Of a stretch of 62,330 nucleotides of DNA, positions 6,969 to 16,116 are shown in pieces (position 1 is the stretch's first letter; every line of letters begins with the position of its first letter). A program made the translations under genes and the position numbers. The DNA comes from Treponema sp. (GTDB lineage: Bacteria; Spirochaetota; Spirochaetia; Treponematales; Treponemataceae), in NCBI GenBank assembly GCA_017962965.1, contig JAGCUI010000052.1, positions 1 through 62,330 of the forward strand. The letters are read 5' to 3'. Under the pieces are notes generated by a model. That model saw only the letters and a program-made list of their open reading frames with translations, was not told the origin of the DNA and did not search any database.

Positions 6969-9735
6969 TATACTCTTTGTAATTGTCTGTATAGCAGGAG
7001 CTGTTTTTTCAATTTTCAAATTCACAACTCTCTTCTATCAGACTTTAACAAAAGACGAAGACCCTATTGCCTTAATTCAGGTTAAGAAAAATACGGTTCA
7101 ACGCCGCTTTTTAGATGACCTTCTCTGGGACCGCCTTAGAGATACCTCGCCTTTGTACGATGGAGATACAATCCGTACTGCTCCTGTTTCTGAAGCAACT
7201 GTATTTATTAATCAGAACGGTGATGAAATTGAACTTCTTCCAAGCTCAATGATTCAGATTTTTATTTCTGCAGACGATAAGCTTGATGCAAAGCTCCAGA
7301 ACGGTTCTGTTAATGCAAGAGCCGGAGATGCCGGATTCAAACTTTCCTTTGGAGATACACAGCTTAATTTGGAAAAGGGCTCTGCAATTTCTACAGACCA
7401 GGATGAAAACGGAAACCTCATGATGCAGGTTGTAGATGGTCAGGTAATCATCTCAAATTCAAACGGAACTCAGACTGTAATTTCAGGAAACACTGCTACA
7501 ATTCAGGCAGACGGAAAAATCATCAAAAATCATTTGAATGTAGTTTCTCCTGAGCTTTCTAAAAAATACTTAAACTTCTCTGACGATAAATATCTTGCAA
7601 ACTTTGAATGGTCTTGCGACGAAGATACAGTTTTAATCGAAACCTCTGATACAAGAAACTTTACTACAGTAACTTCTTCTCAGCTTGTAAAGGGTTCAAA
7701 ACGTGCAGCACTCGCTGTAAATAACGGAATCAGCTTCTGGAGAATTTCAACAATTCCTTCTAATTCTTCCGACAGCTCATTCACAGAACAGGTAACAGGA
7801 AAAATCAACGTAATTCACTCTCCTCCACCAGTTCTCATTGCTCCTAAAAATGACTCAGAATTTACATACAGAACCCGTAATCCTTTAATCCACTTTACAT
7901 GGGAACCTGTAGAACGCGCTTCTTCATATCATCTTACTGTTGCAAATAACCCTGCAATGGATAACCCTGTAATTTCGGACAGAACAACTCAGACTTCTTC
8001 TGTATTCAACACTCTTTCGGAAGGAACCTGGTACTGGACTGTAACTCCATACTACGCATTAAACCGCATTGGTCTTGCACGCCCGTCTGGACAGGGATTC
8101 TTTAAGATTACAAAATCTTCTATGCTTACAAAGCCGGAATTAACAACTCCTGAAAACAACGCTTTGGTAAGTACAAAAATTCCTTTAAGCAATAACGCAG
8201 ACTCGTACAAAACAATCTACTTCTCATGGAAGAATGATAACGAGGCTGAATCATATAACTTTAGAGCATGGCCTGAAAACGGCTCTTCTGCAAACCCTGC
8301 AATTTCAAGAACAGGAATCAAACAGAACAACGTAGCCGTAAATGCACAGACACAGAATCTTACAAACGGAAACTGGTACTGGCAGGTAGACAAGGTTGAT
8401 GATGAAAAGAACGTTGTTTCATCAGAGACAAGAAAATTCTATGCAATGGATTCCAAGGTAGAACAGAGAACTGTATTCCCACCAGACGGATACACTGTTG
8501 CACAGACACGTACTCAGGACCTCCGCTTTAACTGGAAAACAAATATTAAAGAAGGAACCTTGTTCCAGATTGCACGTGACGCAGACTTTAAAAAGACTGT
8601 GCTTTCTGAATCAGCTCCTGGAAACAGTTTCTCTGGCCGTTACCTTGCAGCCGGAACTTACTACTGGCGCGTTACAACAAAGCTTGGAGACGTAACATTC
8701 TCAAGCCCTGCTAAAAAGCTTATTGTAGATCTTCCGTTCAAGGCACCGTTCCCATTTAATCCGGTAAATAACGGTAGTGCCGTAATGAGACCTCGCACTC
8801 CATACGAATTCAGATGGAACGCAATTGCTGGTGCAGACTACTATCAGGTTAAAATTTACAGAGCCTCTAACCCAACCGTTGCCCTCATCGACAAAAACTT
8901 AATCGAAGCTTCAGGCGGCGAAATGGAAGGCACAAAAATCTACCTCGACAGCCTGTGGGAAGGAAATTACATCTTAACACTCCAGGCATTCAGACAGGAA
9001 ACAGAGCTTGCTTCCCGTTCTTCTGGATATGCCGGAACATATAACTTTAATCTCAAGACCCTTAAACCGGTTGAACTCTTAACTCCACAGGACGACATTA
9101 CAATCGACGGAGCTACAGCAATCAGAACTCCACCTAGTCTTTCTTGGCAGGTAGTTGATGAACCTGTAAACATGAATCTTGTAATTTACAAAGACAAGGA
9201 AACTCCTGAAAACGAAGCATACAGAATCCCAGCTCCTGCAAGTCCATACAAGCTTCCTGTTCTTTACGAAGGAAACTACTTATGGAGAATCGAAGCTTAT
9301 ACAAAAGACGGATTTGATATTTCATCTTTGGAAACACGTAAGTTCACTGTAACAGAAATTCCAAAGCTCAATGCTCCTTCTATGAACGAACCAAAGAAGA
9401 ATCAGTCTTTCGGAAAAGAATACTTTGTAGAAAACAAAAAAATTACATTCAAGTGGGGCCGCGTATTTGGTGCAGACCAGTACATCTTCACTCTTAAGAA
9501 CTCTAAAGACGAAGTTATTGTAACAAAGACTTTGAACAAGAATACTACTGAGTATACATTAACAGATCTTAAGCTCCTTGAAAAAGGAAGAATGACATGG
9601 GAAGTTGAAGCTCAGTCTCTCTATAAGGGCGTTGTATTCCAGCACGGAAAAGTAACACCTCAGAGAATTAAGATTGACTTGAATCCACTTACAACACCTT
9701 CTGTACAGAAAGCAGGTATATTATATGGAAACTAA
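6937..9735 (+). CDS. FecR-domain protein with about six Fn3-like repeats
   Basis: This 932-residue protein has one N-terminal membrane helix (about 10-32) and then a FecR-type region to about 200, with SPLYDGDTIRT, ATVFINQNGDEIELLPSS and GSVNARAGDAGFKL. The rest is a chain of beta-sandwich repeats of about 90-100 residues, each beginning with a proline-rich PxN/PxD segment and ending in a Trp motif such as GTWYWTV, GNWYWQV, GTYYWRV or GNYLWRI. It should span or fill the periplasm from the inner membrane. It overlaps the cyclase by 32 nt and the outer-membrane protein gene by 11 nt. FecR domains usually bind sigma/anti-sigma signalling parts; none is encoded here, so a structural or cyclase-linked role is inferred. 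Confidence 0.88.
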   Translation: MQKKAKSKLTDILFVIVCIAGAVFSIFKFTTLFYQTLTKDEDPIALIQVKKNTVQRRFLDDLLWDRLRDTSPLYDGDTIRTAPVSEATVFINQNGDEIELLPSSMIQIFISADDKLDAKLQNGSVNARAGDAGFKLSFGDTQLNLEKGSAISTDQDENGNLMMQVVDGQVIISNSNGTQTVISGNTATIQADGKIIKNHLNVVSPELSKKYLNFSDDKYLANFEWSCDEDTVLIETSDTRNFTTVTSSQLVKGSKRAALAVNNGISFWRISTIPSNSSDSSFTEQVTGKINVIHSPPPVLIAPKNDSEFTYRTRNPLIHFTWEPVERASSYHLTVANNPAMDNPVISDRTTQTSSVFNTLSEGTWYWTVTPYYALNRIGLARPSGQGFFKITKSSMLTKPELTTPENNALVSTKIPLSNNADSYKTIYFSWKNDNEAESYNFRAWPENGSSANPAISRTGIKQNNVAVNAQTQNLTNGNWYWQVDKVDDEKNVVSSETRKFYAMDSKVEQRTVFPPDGYTVAQTRTQDLRFNWKTNIKEGTLFQIARDADFKKTVLSESAPGNSFSGRYLAAGTYYWRVTTKLGDVTFSSPAKKLIVDLPFKAPFPFNPVNNGSAVMRPRTPYEFRWNAIAGADYYQVKIYRASNPTVALIDKNLIEASGGEMEGTKIYLDSLWEGNYILTLQAFRQETELASRSSGYAGTYNFNLKTLKPVELLTPQDDITIDGATAIRTPPSLSWQVVDEPVNMNLVIYKDKETPENEAYRIPAPASPYKLPVLYEGNYLWRIEAYTKDGFDISSLETRKFTVTEIPKLNAPSMNEPKKNQSFGKEYFVENKKITFKWGRVFGADQYIFTLKNSKDEVIVTKTLNKNTTEYTLTDLKLLEKGRMTWEVEAQSLYKGVVFQHGKVTPQRIKIDLNPLTTPSVQKAGILYGN

Positions 9736-10903
9736 AATTAAAAAATTATTATTAATCATTTCAATTATTTTCATCGCCTGCTCAATGTGGTCTCAGGAAA
9801 ACTACTACATTCAGGATACAGAAGACGGTGCCGTATTCGTACAGACTTTAAGATGGGACCCGAACCCGGATGTTTATAAATATGATTTTACAATCGAAAA
9901 GGAAGGCCGTAGAGGAAAATACGAAGTTGTAGATCATCAGGAAACAACTGAATCTTTTGTAAACGTAACTCTTTCTGCAGGACACTACCGCTATAAGCTC
10001 ATTCTTTATAACTACCTCGGTCTCCCTGAACTCGAAACAGAATGGTTCCCTTTGGACGTTATTAAAGCATATCAGCCTAAAATCTCAAGCGTAAGCCCTT
10101 CTACAATTTACCTTGAAGAAGAACAGGACGGTATTTTTACAATCGAAGGTTATGAATTAAGGGAAGACACAACCTACGTCCTCAAAAACGGTTCAACAGA
10201 ACTTATTCCTATAAAAATTGAACGCGATTCAAGAAACAGAAAGGCAAAGCTTTATTTTAATCCTGATGACTTGGACAGCGGTAACTGGTCTGTTGTTGCA
10301 ACAAACGTTGGTGGATTAAAATTTGATTATAACCCGGTAAAGATTCAGTTTAAGAAAGCACAGGACTTTGATATTTCCGGCGGATATGCATTCATCTGGA
10401 TTCCTGGTGATGATACATTCAAAACCTACTTCCAGACACAGATTTCTGCTATCGGTTTATCTTTAAGATCAACTTACATCTTCTTAAAAACAAAGAAGCT
10501 TTATTACGGAGTTTCGCTTAATATTTCAAACTGTTATTATGCAAACTCGCTTCCAAAGTATGATCTTTCTACTTTCTTTACAATTGCCGCAATTGATTTT
10601 AATATCCAGATTCCATTCATGGATAAAAAACTCTTCTGGGATTTTAGAGCGGGAGCAGGACTTTCGGCATTCTACAACATGCACTTTTCATTCCCTCATG
10701 ATTTGATTTCGCCTCCACTCAATCTTATTGCTCCAAACGCATCTTTGGGAACTTCATTAATATTCTATCCTTCTAAACGACTTTTCCTCTCTGTGGGAAT
10801 TGATACTGCCGTAACCTTTAATGTTATTGGTGTAGATGCTTCTGATGAAAGAATGTATATGTTCTCATTCATTCCGTTTATTGAAATAGGATATCAGTTC
10901 TAG
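9725..10903 (+). CDS. Outer-membrane beta-barrel protein with N-terminal Ig/IPT-like domain
   Basis: This 392-residue protein has an N-terminal signal (KKLLLIISIIFIACSMWSQ), where either Cys after IFIA is lipidated or cleavage falls after SMWS. A beta-sandwich of Fn3 type follows, then an IPT/TIG-like domain beginning KISSVSPSTIYLEEEQ (about 120-215). The last 180 residues alternate aromatic and polar strands and end in FIEIGYQF, a terminal Phe as expected for barrel assembly. The start overlaps the FecR gene by 11 nt, completing a three-gene operon. From memory, T. pallidum has a cyclase next to the fibronectin-binding Tp0483, which may be syntenic; this needs an alignment. Confidence 0.82.
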   Translation: METKIKKLLLIISIIFIACSMWSQENYYIQDTEDGAVFVQTLRWDPNPDVYKYDFTIEKEGRRGKYEVVDHQETTESFVNVTLSAGHYRYKLILYNYLGLPELETEWFPLDVIKAYQPKISSVSPSTIYLEEEQDGIFTIEGYELREDTTYVLKNGSTELIPIKIERDSRNRKAKLYFNPDDLDSGNWSVVATNVGGLKFDYNPVKIQFKKAQDFDISGGYAFIWIPGDDTFKTYFQTQISAIGLSLRSTYIFLKTKKLYYGVSLNISNCYYANSLPKYDLSTFFTIAAIDFNIQIPFMDKKLFWDFRAGAGLSAFYNMHFSFPHDLISPPLNLIAPNASLGTSLIFYPSKRLFLSVGIDTAVTFNVIGVDASDERMYMFSFIPFIEIGYQF

Positions 10904-10960
10904 AACAGGCTGCAATTTATAAGAGCTTTAATTGTGTACAAAATTTTAAGGAGTCTCATT

Positions 10961-12319
10961 ATGGAAAAACTCATTAGTGAATATAAATCTTTTTTAAATC
11001 AGGGAAAAACTGAACGCGAATGCGTTGAACAGATTATTCTTAAAGCAAAAAAACAGGGCTTTAAAGATATAAACGAAGTACAGAGCCTAAAGGCCGGCGA
11101 CAAGGTTTACATCACAAAGATGAACAAGGCCATTGCACTTTATATAATCGGGAAAGAGCCTATTGAAAACGGAATGAACATTCTCTGCGCTCACATAGAT
11201 TCCCCTCGCCTTGATGCAAAGCAGAATCCTATTTACGAAAAAGATAACATTACATATTTAAACACACATTACTACGGGGGAATTAAAAAGTACCAGTGGA
11301 CTACAATCCCTCTTGCAATTCACGGCGTTGTTTGTAAAAAAGACGGCTCACAGGTAAAGATTGTAATTGGAGAAGATGATGAAGATCCTGTATTCTGCAT
11401 AAGCGACATTCTTCCTCACCTTGCCCAGGACCAGATGAAAGACAAGGCCTCTGATTTTATTAAGGGCGAAGATTTAGATTTGATTTTAAACTGCACAATC
11501 CCTTCTAAAAAGCCTGCAGAAAAAGCTGACAAAAAAGAAGAAAAGGCTGCAAAGGAAAAGGGAAAGAAAATCATCCTGGATTTACTCAAAGAAAAATATG
11601 GAATTGAAGAAAGTGATTTAATCTCTTCTGAGCTTGAAATTGTTCCTGCAGGAAAAGCACGCGACCTTGGTCTTGACCGTTCATTAATCTTAGGCTACGG
11701 ACAGGACGACCGTTCCTGCGCATTTACATCTGTACAGGCAATTTTGGAGATAGAAAACCCTGTAAGAACAAGCTGCTGTCTTTGTGTAGACAAGGAAGAA
11801 ATCGGAAGCGTAGGGGCTACAGGTATGGCTTCCAATCTTTTTGAAAACATGACAAGCGAAATCATCGCCCGCACCCAAAAAGATTATTCTGAGCTTGTTT
11901 TAAGAAGAACGCTCGCCTCTTCATACATGCTTTCGTCTGATGTAAACTCAGCATACGACCCTCTAAACGCAAATCTTTTTGACAAGGAAAACTCTTCTTT
12001 ACTTGCAGGCGGAGTAGCCTTCCAGAAATACACAGGTTCTCGCGGAAAAAGCGGTGCTTCTGATGCAAACCCGGAATTTATCGCAAAGATTCGTGCAGCA
12101 CTTGATGCCCAGAATATAAGCTACCAGATGGCAGAGCTTGGAAAAGTAGACCAGGGAGGCGGCGGAACAATTGCATACCATGCTGCTAAATACGGAATGA
12201 ACGTTCTTGATGCAGGTGTTGCTGTTTTGAGCATGCATGCCCCATGGGAAATTACAGCCAGAGAAGATATCATCCAGCTTTATAACTGTAACAAGGCTTT
12301 TTTAAAGATTGAAAAATAG
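10961..12319 (+). CDS. apeA: M18-family aspartyl aminopeptidase
   Basis: This cytosolic zinc aminopeptidase of the M18 family removes N-terminal residues, often acidic ones, from peptides. Visible metal-site motifs are CAHIDSPRLDAK near residue 80, LCVDKEEIGSVGATG near 275 and SMHAPWE near the end. I start at 10961 because ATG there follows AAGGAG at the correct distance; a GTG nine codons earlier (10934) has no ribosome site. The product is then 452 residues, normal for the family. It ends one base from the convergent parB stop, so there is no room for separate terminators. Confidence 0.93.
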   Translation: MEKLISEYKSFLNQGKTERECVEQIILKAKKQGFKDINEVQSLKAGDKVYITKMNKAIALYIIGKEPIENGMNILCAHIDSPRLDAKQNPIYEKDNITYLNTHYYGGIKKYQWTTIPLAIHGVVCKKDGSQVKIVIGEDDEDPVFCISDILPHLAQDQMKDKASDFIKGEDLDLILNCTIPSKKPAEKADKKEEKAAKEKGKKIILDLLKEKYGIEESDLISSELEIVPAGKARDLGLDRSLILGYGQDDRSCAFTSVQAILEIENPVRTSCCLCVDKEEIGSVGATGMASNLFENMTSEIIARTQKDYSELVLRRTLASSYMLSSDVNSAYDPLNANLFDKENSSLLAGGVAFQKYTGSRGKSGASDANPEFIAKIRAALDAQNISYQMAELGKVDQGGGGTIAYHAAKYGMNVLDAGVAVLSMHAPWEITAREDIIQLYNCNKAFLKIEK

Positions 12320-12320
12320 A

Positions 12321-13271
12321 TTATTTGTTTCCTAAAAGAACATTGTAAATTCTGTCGAAGTCGTCTTTGTTTGTAAAGCCGATTTCGATGGAACCCTTAC
12401 TCATATCCCCTTTAAAACTAACGTCCTTAACTCCAAAGAGATTTCTGAGTTCCTGCTCGAACAATGCAATATCAGGGTCTTTTTTGCTGGCTTTCTTTGC
12501 AGTCTTTTTGCTAACCGCACGTCCGCCGTTATTGTATGTGTCTGCCAGAGCTTCTGCTTCCCGTACAGAAAGTCCTGAACCGATGATTTTTCCAAAAAGA
12601 ACGCGCATGTCTGCATCTGTTTTTACCATAAGAAGTGCACGCGCATGTCCCGATGTAATCTGTCCTGTAACAAGGGCCTTTTGAACATCCTCTGGTAATT
12701 TTAAAAGACGGATTGCGTTTGCAACTGTTGAGCGGTTCTTACCTACTCTTCTTGCAACCTCGTCCTGGCTCAAATCGCCCATCTGAATAAGGTTATAATA
12801 TGCAGTTGCTTCTTCAATTGGATTTAAGTCTGCACGCTGAATATTTTCTATGAGTGCAACTTCGAGCTTTTTCTGTTCGTCGAATTTTCTAAGCTGAACC
12901 GGTACTTTAGAAAGGCCTGCCATTTTAGCGGCTCTTGTTCTTCGTTCACCGGCAATAATATAAAAAAGGTCATCCTTTACGTGTTCGATGATGATTGGCT
13001 GTAAAACACCGTTTACCTTTATTGAATCGCATAATTCATCAAGCTGCTTCTGATTAAATTCAATACGAGGCTGCTTAGGATTTGGTTTAAGCAATGAAGG
13101 ATCTATCCAAAGACATCCGTTTTCATCTGTTTCAATTGCAGAGGGTAAATTTGAATCAGCTGATTTTTTAACAGACAAAACAGGCTTATTTACTTCTACT
13201 GCAGGATTTAAATCCACAGAGCTTTCAGAAATGAGAGCACCTAAACCTTTTCCTAAACCAGTTCTAGCCAC
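12321..13271 (-). CDS. parB: Chromosome-partitioning protein ParB
   Basis: This 316-residue protein opens with the chromosomal ParB signature GLGKGLGALI. It then has the CTP-binding N-domain with the FYIIAGERRTRAAKMAGL box, and an HTH for parS recognition (GDLSQDEVARRVGKNRSTVANAIRLLKLP). A lysine-rich linker leads to the C-terminal dimerisation domain. It loads at parS and spreads as a sliding clamp, segregating the origin with ParA. The start overlaps the end of parA by 8 nt, confirming one operon. I did not see a canonical parS palindrome in the window. Confidence 0.96.
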   Translation of the reverse strand: MARTGLGKGLGALISESSVDLNPAVEVNKPVLSVKKSADSNLPSAIETDENGCLWIDPSLLKPNPKQPRIEFNQKQLDELCDSIKVNGVLQPIIIEHVKDDLFYIIAGERRTRAAKMAGLSKVPVQLRKFDEQKKLEVALIENIQRADLNPIEEATAYYNLIQMGDLSQDEVARRVGKNRSTVANAIRLLKLPEDVQKALVTGQITSGHARALLMVKTDADMRVLFGKIIGSGLSVREAEALADTYNNGGRAVSKKTAKKASKKDPDIALFEQELRNLFGVKDVSFKGDMSKGSIEIGFTNKDDFDRIYNVLLGNK

Positions 13272-14019
13272 GATTAATTACCTCTTCTGCAAGTTTTTCG
13301 TAACTCTTTGCACCAATACATTCAGGATCGTATTTACAGATTGGAAGTCCGTGAGAAGGTGCTTCTGAAAGACGTACGTTACGAGGAATGATTGTACTGA
13401 AAACTACATCTTTAAAATATGATTTAACCTGAACAACAACATCCTGTGCAAGACGTGTGCGTGAATCATACATTGTAAAGAAGATACCGCCGATTGTAAG
13501 CTTTGGATTAATTTCTTTCTGAACCTTCTGAACTGTCTGTAAAAGAAGAGTAATTCCTTCGAGGGCGAAATATTCACACTGCATAGGAACTAAAACAGAA
13601 TCTGCAGCAGCAAGTCCGTTCAAAGTTAAAATTCCAAGTGATGGCGGGCAGTCAATTAAAATATAATCATATTTTGATTTTAATGGTTCAAGGGCATTCT
13701 TTAAAAAGAATTCGCGTTTGTCCTGATCTACAAGTTCGATTGCAGCACCAGAAAGGTCAATGGAAGCACTGATTGCATCAAGATTCTGAACTGGTGTATG
13801 TTTTACTGCTTCTTCTGCATCAACCATACCTGCAATCAATTCGTAAACAGTTGGTTTGTCTTTAGAAACTCCAACTCCGCTCGACATATTTCCCTGAGAG
13901 TCAAAATCTACGAGAAGAACTTTTTTTCCGGCAAGCGCAATATATGCACCGATGTTTATGGCAGAGGTTGTTTTTCCTACTCCACCCTTTTGATTAACAA
14001 AAACTATAGACTTACCCAT
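13264..14019 (-). CDS. parA: Chromosome-partitioning ATPase ParA/Soj
   Basis: This Walker-type ATPase of the ParA/MinD family dimerises on ATP, binds DNA nonspecifically and moves ParB-parS complexes. The deviant Walker A KGGVGKTT is at about residues 10-17, and ILIDCPPSLGILT is the Walker B/switch region. I choose ATG 14019 (MGKSIVFVNQ, 251 residues): the open frame reaches 14085, but the extra 22 residues are hydrophobic and atypical, and they overlap the divergent gene starting at 14084. No strong ribosome site precedes 14019. It is followed by parB with an 8-nt overlap. Confidence 0.95.
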   Translation of the reverse strand: MGKSIVFVNQKGGVGKTTSAINIGAYIALAGKKVLLVDFDSQGNMSSGVGVSKDKPTVYELIAGMVDAEEAVKHTPVQNLDAISASIDLSGAAIELVDQDKREFFLKNALEPLKSKYDYILIDCPPSLGILTLNGLAAADSVLVPMQCEYFALEGITLLLQTVQKVQKEINPKLTIGGIFFTMYDSRTRLAQDVVVQVKSYFKDVVFSTIIPRNVRLSEAPSHGLPICKYDPECIGAKSYEKLAEEVINRG

Positions 14020-14083
14020 AACATTAAATATATCATTTTTTTTAAAAATAGTATACCATCTAAGTAAGGACAAAGAATAAACC

Positions 14084-15274
14084 ATGATTTTAAGTGCTAC
14101 ATTTTCAAAGCCGCAAAAGGACGTACTGCAAAACCTTGGCCGCGACTATATTAAAATCAAAATCAATTATGAAAACTCAAAGGAAGGCGGTGCATATTTT
14201 GTACAGCTTTTTACCCAGAGCCAGGTTTTTCATGAGCACTTAAAGGAAGAACAGCTCCAAAGCTTTTTAGATAAAAACATCGGAATAAATTTTAAGTCCT
14301 GCATTGTAAAAACCACAGAAGCCCAAATCACCTACCTTACAAATAAAAAAGGAAAGACAACTAAAATAGAAAAAGAAATCTCCTCAGAGGCTAACAAAAG
14401 CTTTACTTCCCTTTCTCAAAATCACCTTGTTCCGCTTTCCCAGAAAAAGAAAAATTATATTTTAACCGAAGGTGAGCCTGTTCCGTTTTTAGTTTTCCTT
14501 GGAATTATGACAACAGACGGAAAAGTTATCTCAAAAAAATACGACAAGTTCCGCCAGATAAACCGCTTTTTGGAATTTATAGACGACATTATCCCAGACA
14601 TTTTAAAGCTTAAAAAACAGAATAACGAAAGCTCATGTATTAAAATCATAGACTTTGGATGCGGAAAATCATACCTTACCTTTGCCGTTCATTATTATTT
14701 AACACAGATTAAAAAAACTGAATGCTCCATCCTGGGTCTTGATATTAAAAAGGATGTAATTGATTACTGTAACGACATTACAAAAAAACTCAATCTTAAA
14801 AACTTAAACTTTTCGTGCGGGCACATAGAAGATTACAAGGAAGAACAAAATGTTGATTTAATCATCACTCTCCACGCCTGCGACACTGCAACAGATTATG
14901 CATTAAAATACGCCGTAGAAAAAAACACAAAGGCAATCTTAAGTGTTCCATGCTGCCAGCATCAGATTAATACAGAGCTTTCCAGCAATAAAGATCTAAT
15001 AAAACAAACAGAGCTTGAGCCTTTATTAAAGTGGGGGCTTATCCGGGAAAAGTTTTCTTCTTTACTCACAGATTCCCTCAGAGGCCAGTGGCTTGAAGAT
15101 CAGGGGTATAAGGTTCAGATGCTGGAATTTATTGATGAAGAACATACTCCAAAAAACATCCTCATCCGCGCAGTAAAAAAATCGGGCTTGGAAAAAGATG
15201 AAGCTTCCAGTTGTAAAAATAAAAAACCAGAAATTATTTCTTCTTTAAATATTAATCCTGAAATTTATAAATAA
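14084..15274 (+). CDS. SAM-dependent methyltransferase (Methyltransf_32-like)
   Basis: This 396-residue protein has a class I methyltransferase core in its second half: motif I IDFGCGKSYLTFAVHYYL, an acidic LGLDIKKDVIDYC after strand 2, and DLIITLHACDTATDYAL, followed by ILSVPCCQHQIN. This set resembles the METTL25/RRNAD1-like group (Pfam Methyltransf_32), whose bacterial substrates are not established. The N-terminal 140 residues look like a separate domain and may bind RNA. AAGGA lies upstream of the ATG. It diverges from parA and ends only 4 nt from the convergent HAD phosphatase gene. Confidence 0.8.
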   Translation: MILSATFSKPQKDVLQNLGRDYIKIKINYENSKEGGAYFVQLFTQSQVFHEHLKEEQLQSFLDKNIGINFKSCIVKTTEAQITYLTNKKGKTTKIEKEISSEANKSFTSLSQNHLVPLSQKKKNYILTEGEPVPFLVFLGIMTTDGKVISKKYDKFRQINRFLEFIDDIIPDILKLKKQNNESSCIKIIDFGCGKSYLTFAVHYYLTQIKKTECSILGLDIKKDVIDYCNDITKKLNLKNLNFSCGHIEDYKEEQNVDLIITLHACDTATDYALKYAVEKNTKAILSVPCCQHQINTELSSNKDLIKQTELEPLLKWGLIREKFSSLLTDSLRGQWLEDQGYKVQMLEFIDEEHTPKNILIRAVKKSGLEKDEASSCKNKKPEIISSLNINPEIYK

Positions 15275-15278
15275 AAAA

Positions 15279-16094
15279 CTAAAGAACGTTTTTATATAAG
15301 AAATCTGCAATGCCGCTTGAATTATTGTCTTTTTCTGTTACAAAGTCTGCGATCTCTTTAATGGCATCAAGACCGTTTTTCATGCAAACCCCGTATTTAC
15401 AAAGGCGGATAAGACTTTCGTCATTCATGCTGTCTCCAAAGCCCATTGTTTTTTCAAGGGAGAGCCCTATGTGATTACTAAGCCAGTTTACAGCTTCGCC
15501 CTTTCCGCAGTCCGGTGGAAGAATCTCTAAAAAATAAGGTTTACTTGTAAAAATAACAGCCCTCTTTCCAAACTCATTCTTTAATACCTTCTGAAGTTTT
15601 AAAAGAAGTTCAGGCTCTCCTGGAACAAGCATCTTTGTAAAACCTGTTTCCAAAAACTTATCATAATCACTTACAACCTGCCCTTTAAGGCCGCATAAAT
15701 CTACGTCCATCCTGGTCCATTTGGTTTCTTCTCGGTAATAAATTGTATCCGGAGTATAAACCTCGCTTCTTAGTCCCCACTCTTCTGCAATCTGATTTGT
15801 TCTTAAAAGGATGTCGCTTTCTACCTTGCGGCAAAAAATCTGCTTTCTTAAATGAAGGTCAAAAATACTGCAGCCGTTAATCGCAATTAAATATCGCCCC
15901 GCTTCCATTCCGGCAATTTCCAGGCGGCGTACAAAAGGAAGGATTGCATCCTCGGCACGGCCCGAACACATTACAATATAGATTCCCCTCTGGGCACACT
16001 CACGCAAAGCTTTAACGTTCTCGTCACTAATCTGGCGGTCGTTATTTAGAAGAGTATCGTCTAAATCTAAAGCAATTAATTTAACATCCAGCAT
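15279..16094 (-). CDS. Cof-type HAD-IIB phosphatase
   Basis: This 271-residue cytosolic phosphatase has all HAD motifs: nucleophile and acid Asp10/Asp12 in IALDLDDTLLNND, motif II IVMCSGR, a conserved Lys in the late region (KGEAVNWL), and motif IV FGDSMNDESLIR. The C2B cap inserted between motifs II and III places it in the Cof/YidA group, which acts on sugar phosphates and related metabolites; the substrate cannot be assigned. Length is typical. It is convergent with the methyltransferase gene and lies downstream of the VanY-like gene with only 22 bases between. Confidence 0.9.
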   Translation of the reverse strand: MLDVKLIALDLDDTLLNNDRQISDENVKALRECAQRGIYIVMCSGRAEDAILPFVRRLEIAGMEAGRYLIAINGCSIFDLHLRKQIFCRKVESDILLRTNQIAEEWGLRSEVYTPDTIYYREETKWTRMDVDLCGLKGQVVSDYDKFLETGFTKMLVPGEPELLLKLQKVLKNEFGKRAVIFTSKPYFLEILPPDCGKGEAVNWLSNHIGLSLEKTMGFGDSMNDESLIRLCKYGVCMKNGLDAIKEIADFVTEKDNNSSGIADFLYKNVL

Positions 16095-16116
16095 AGAAAA
16101 AAATCATATCAGAAAA

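Noticed and set aside
14020..14085. Extended N-terminus of ParA
   Set aside because: The 22 extra residues are not part of ParA proteins and overlap the divergent gene start; MGKSIVFVNQ is the normal beginning.
12300..14100. parS site near parAB
   Set aside because: No palindrome like TGTTTCACGTGAAACA was seen here or elsewhere in the window.
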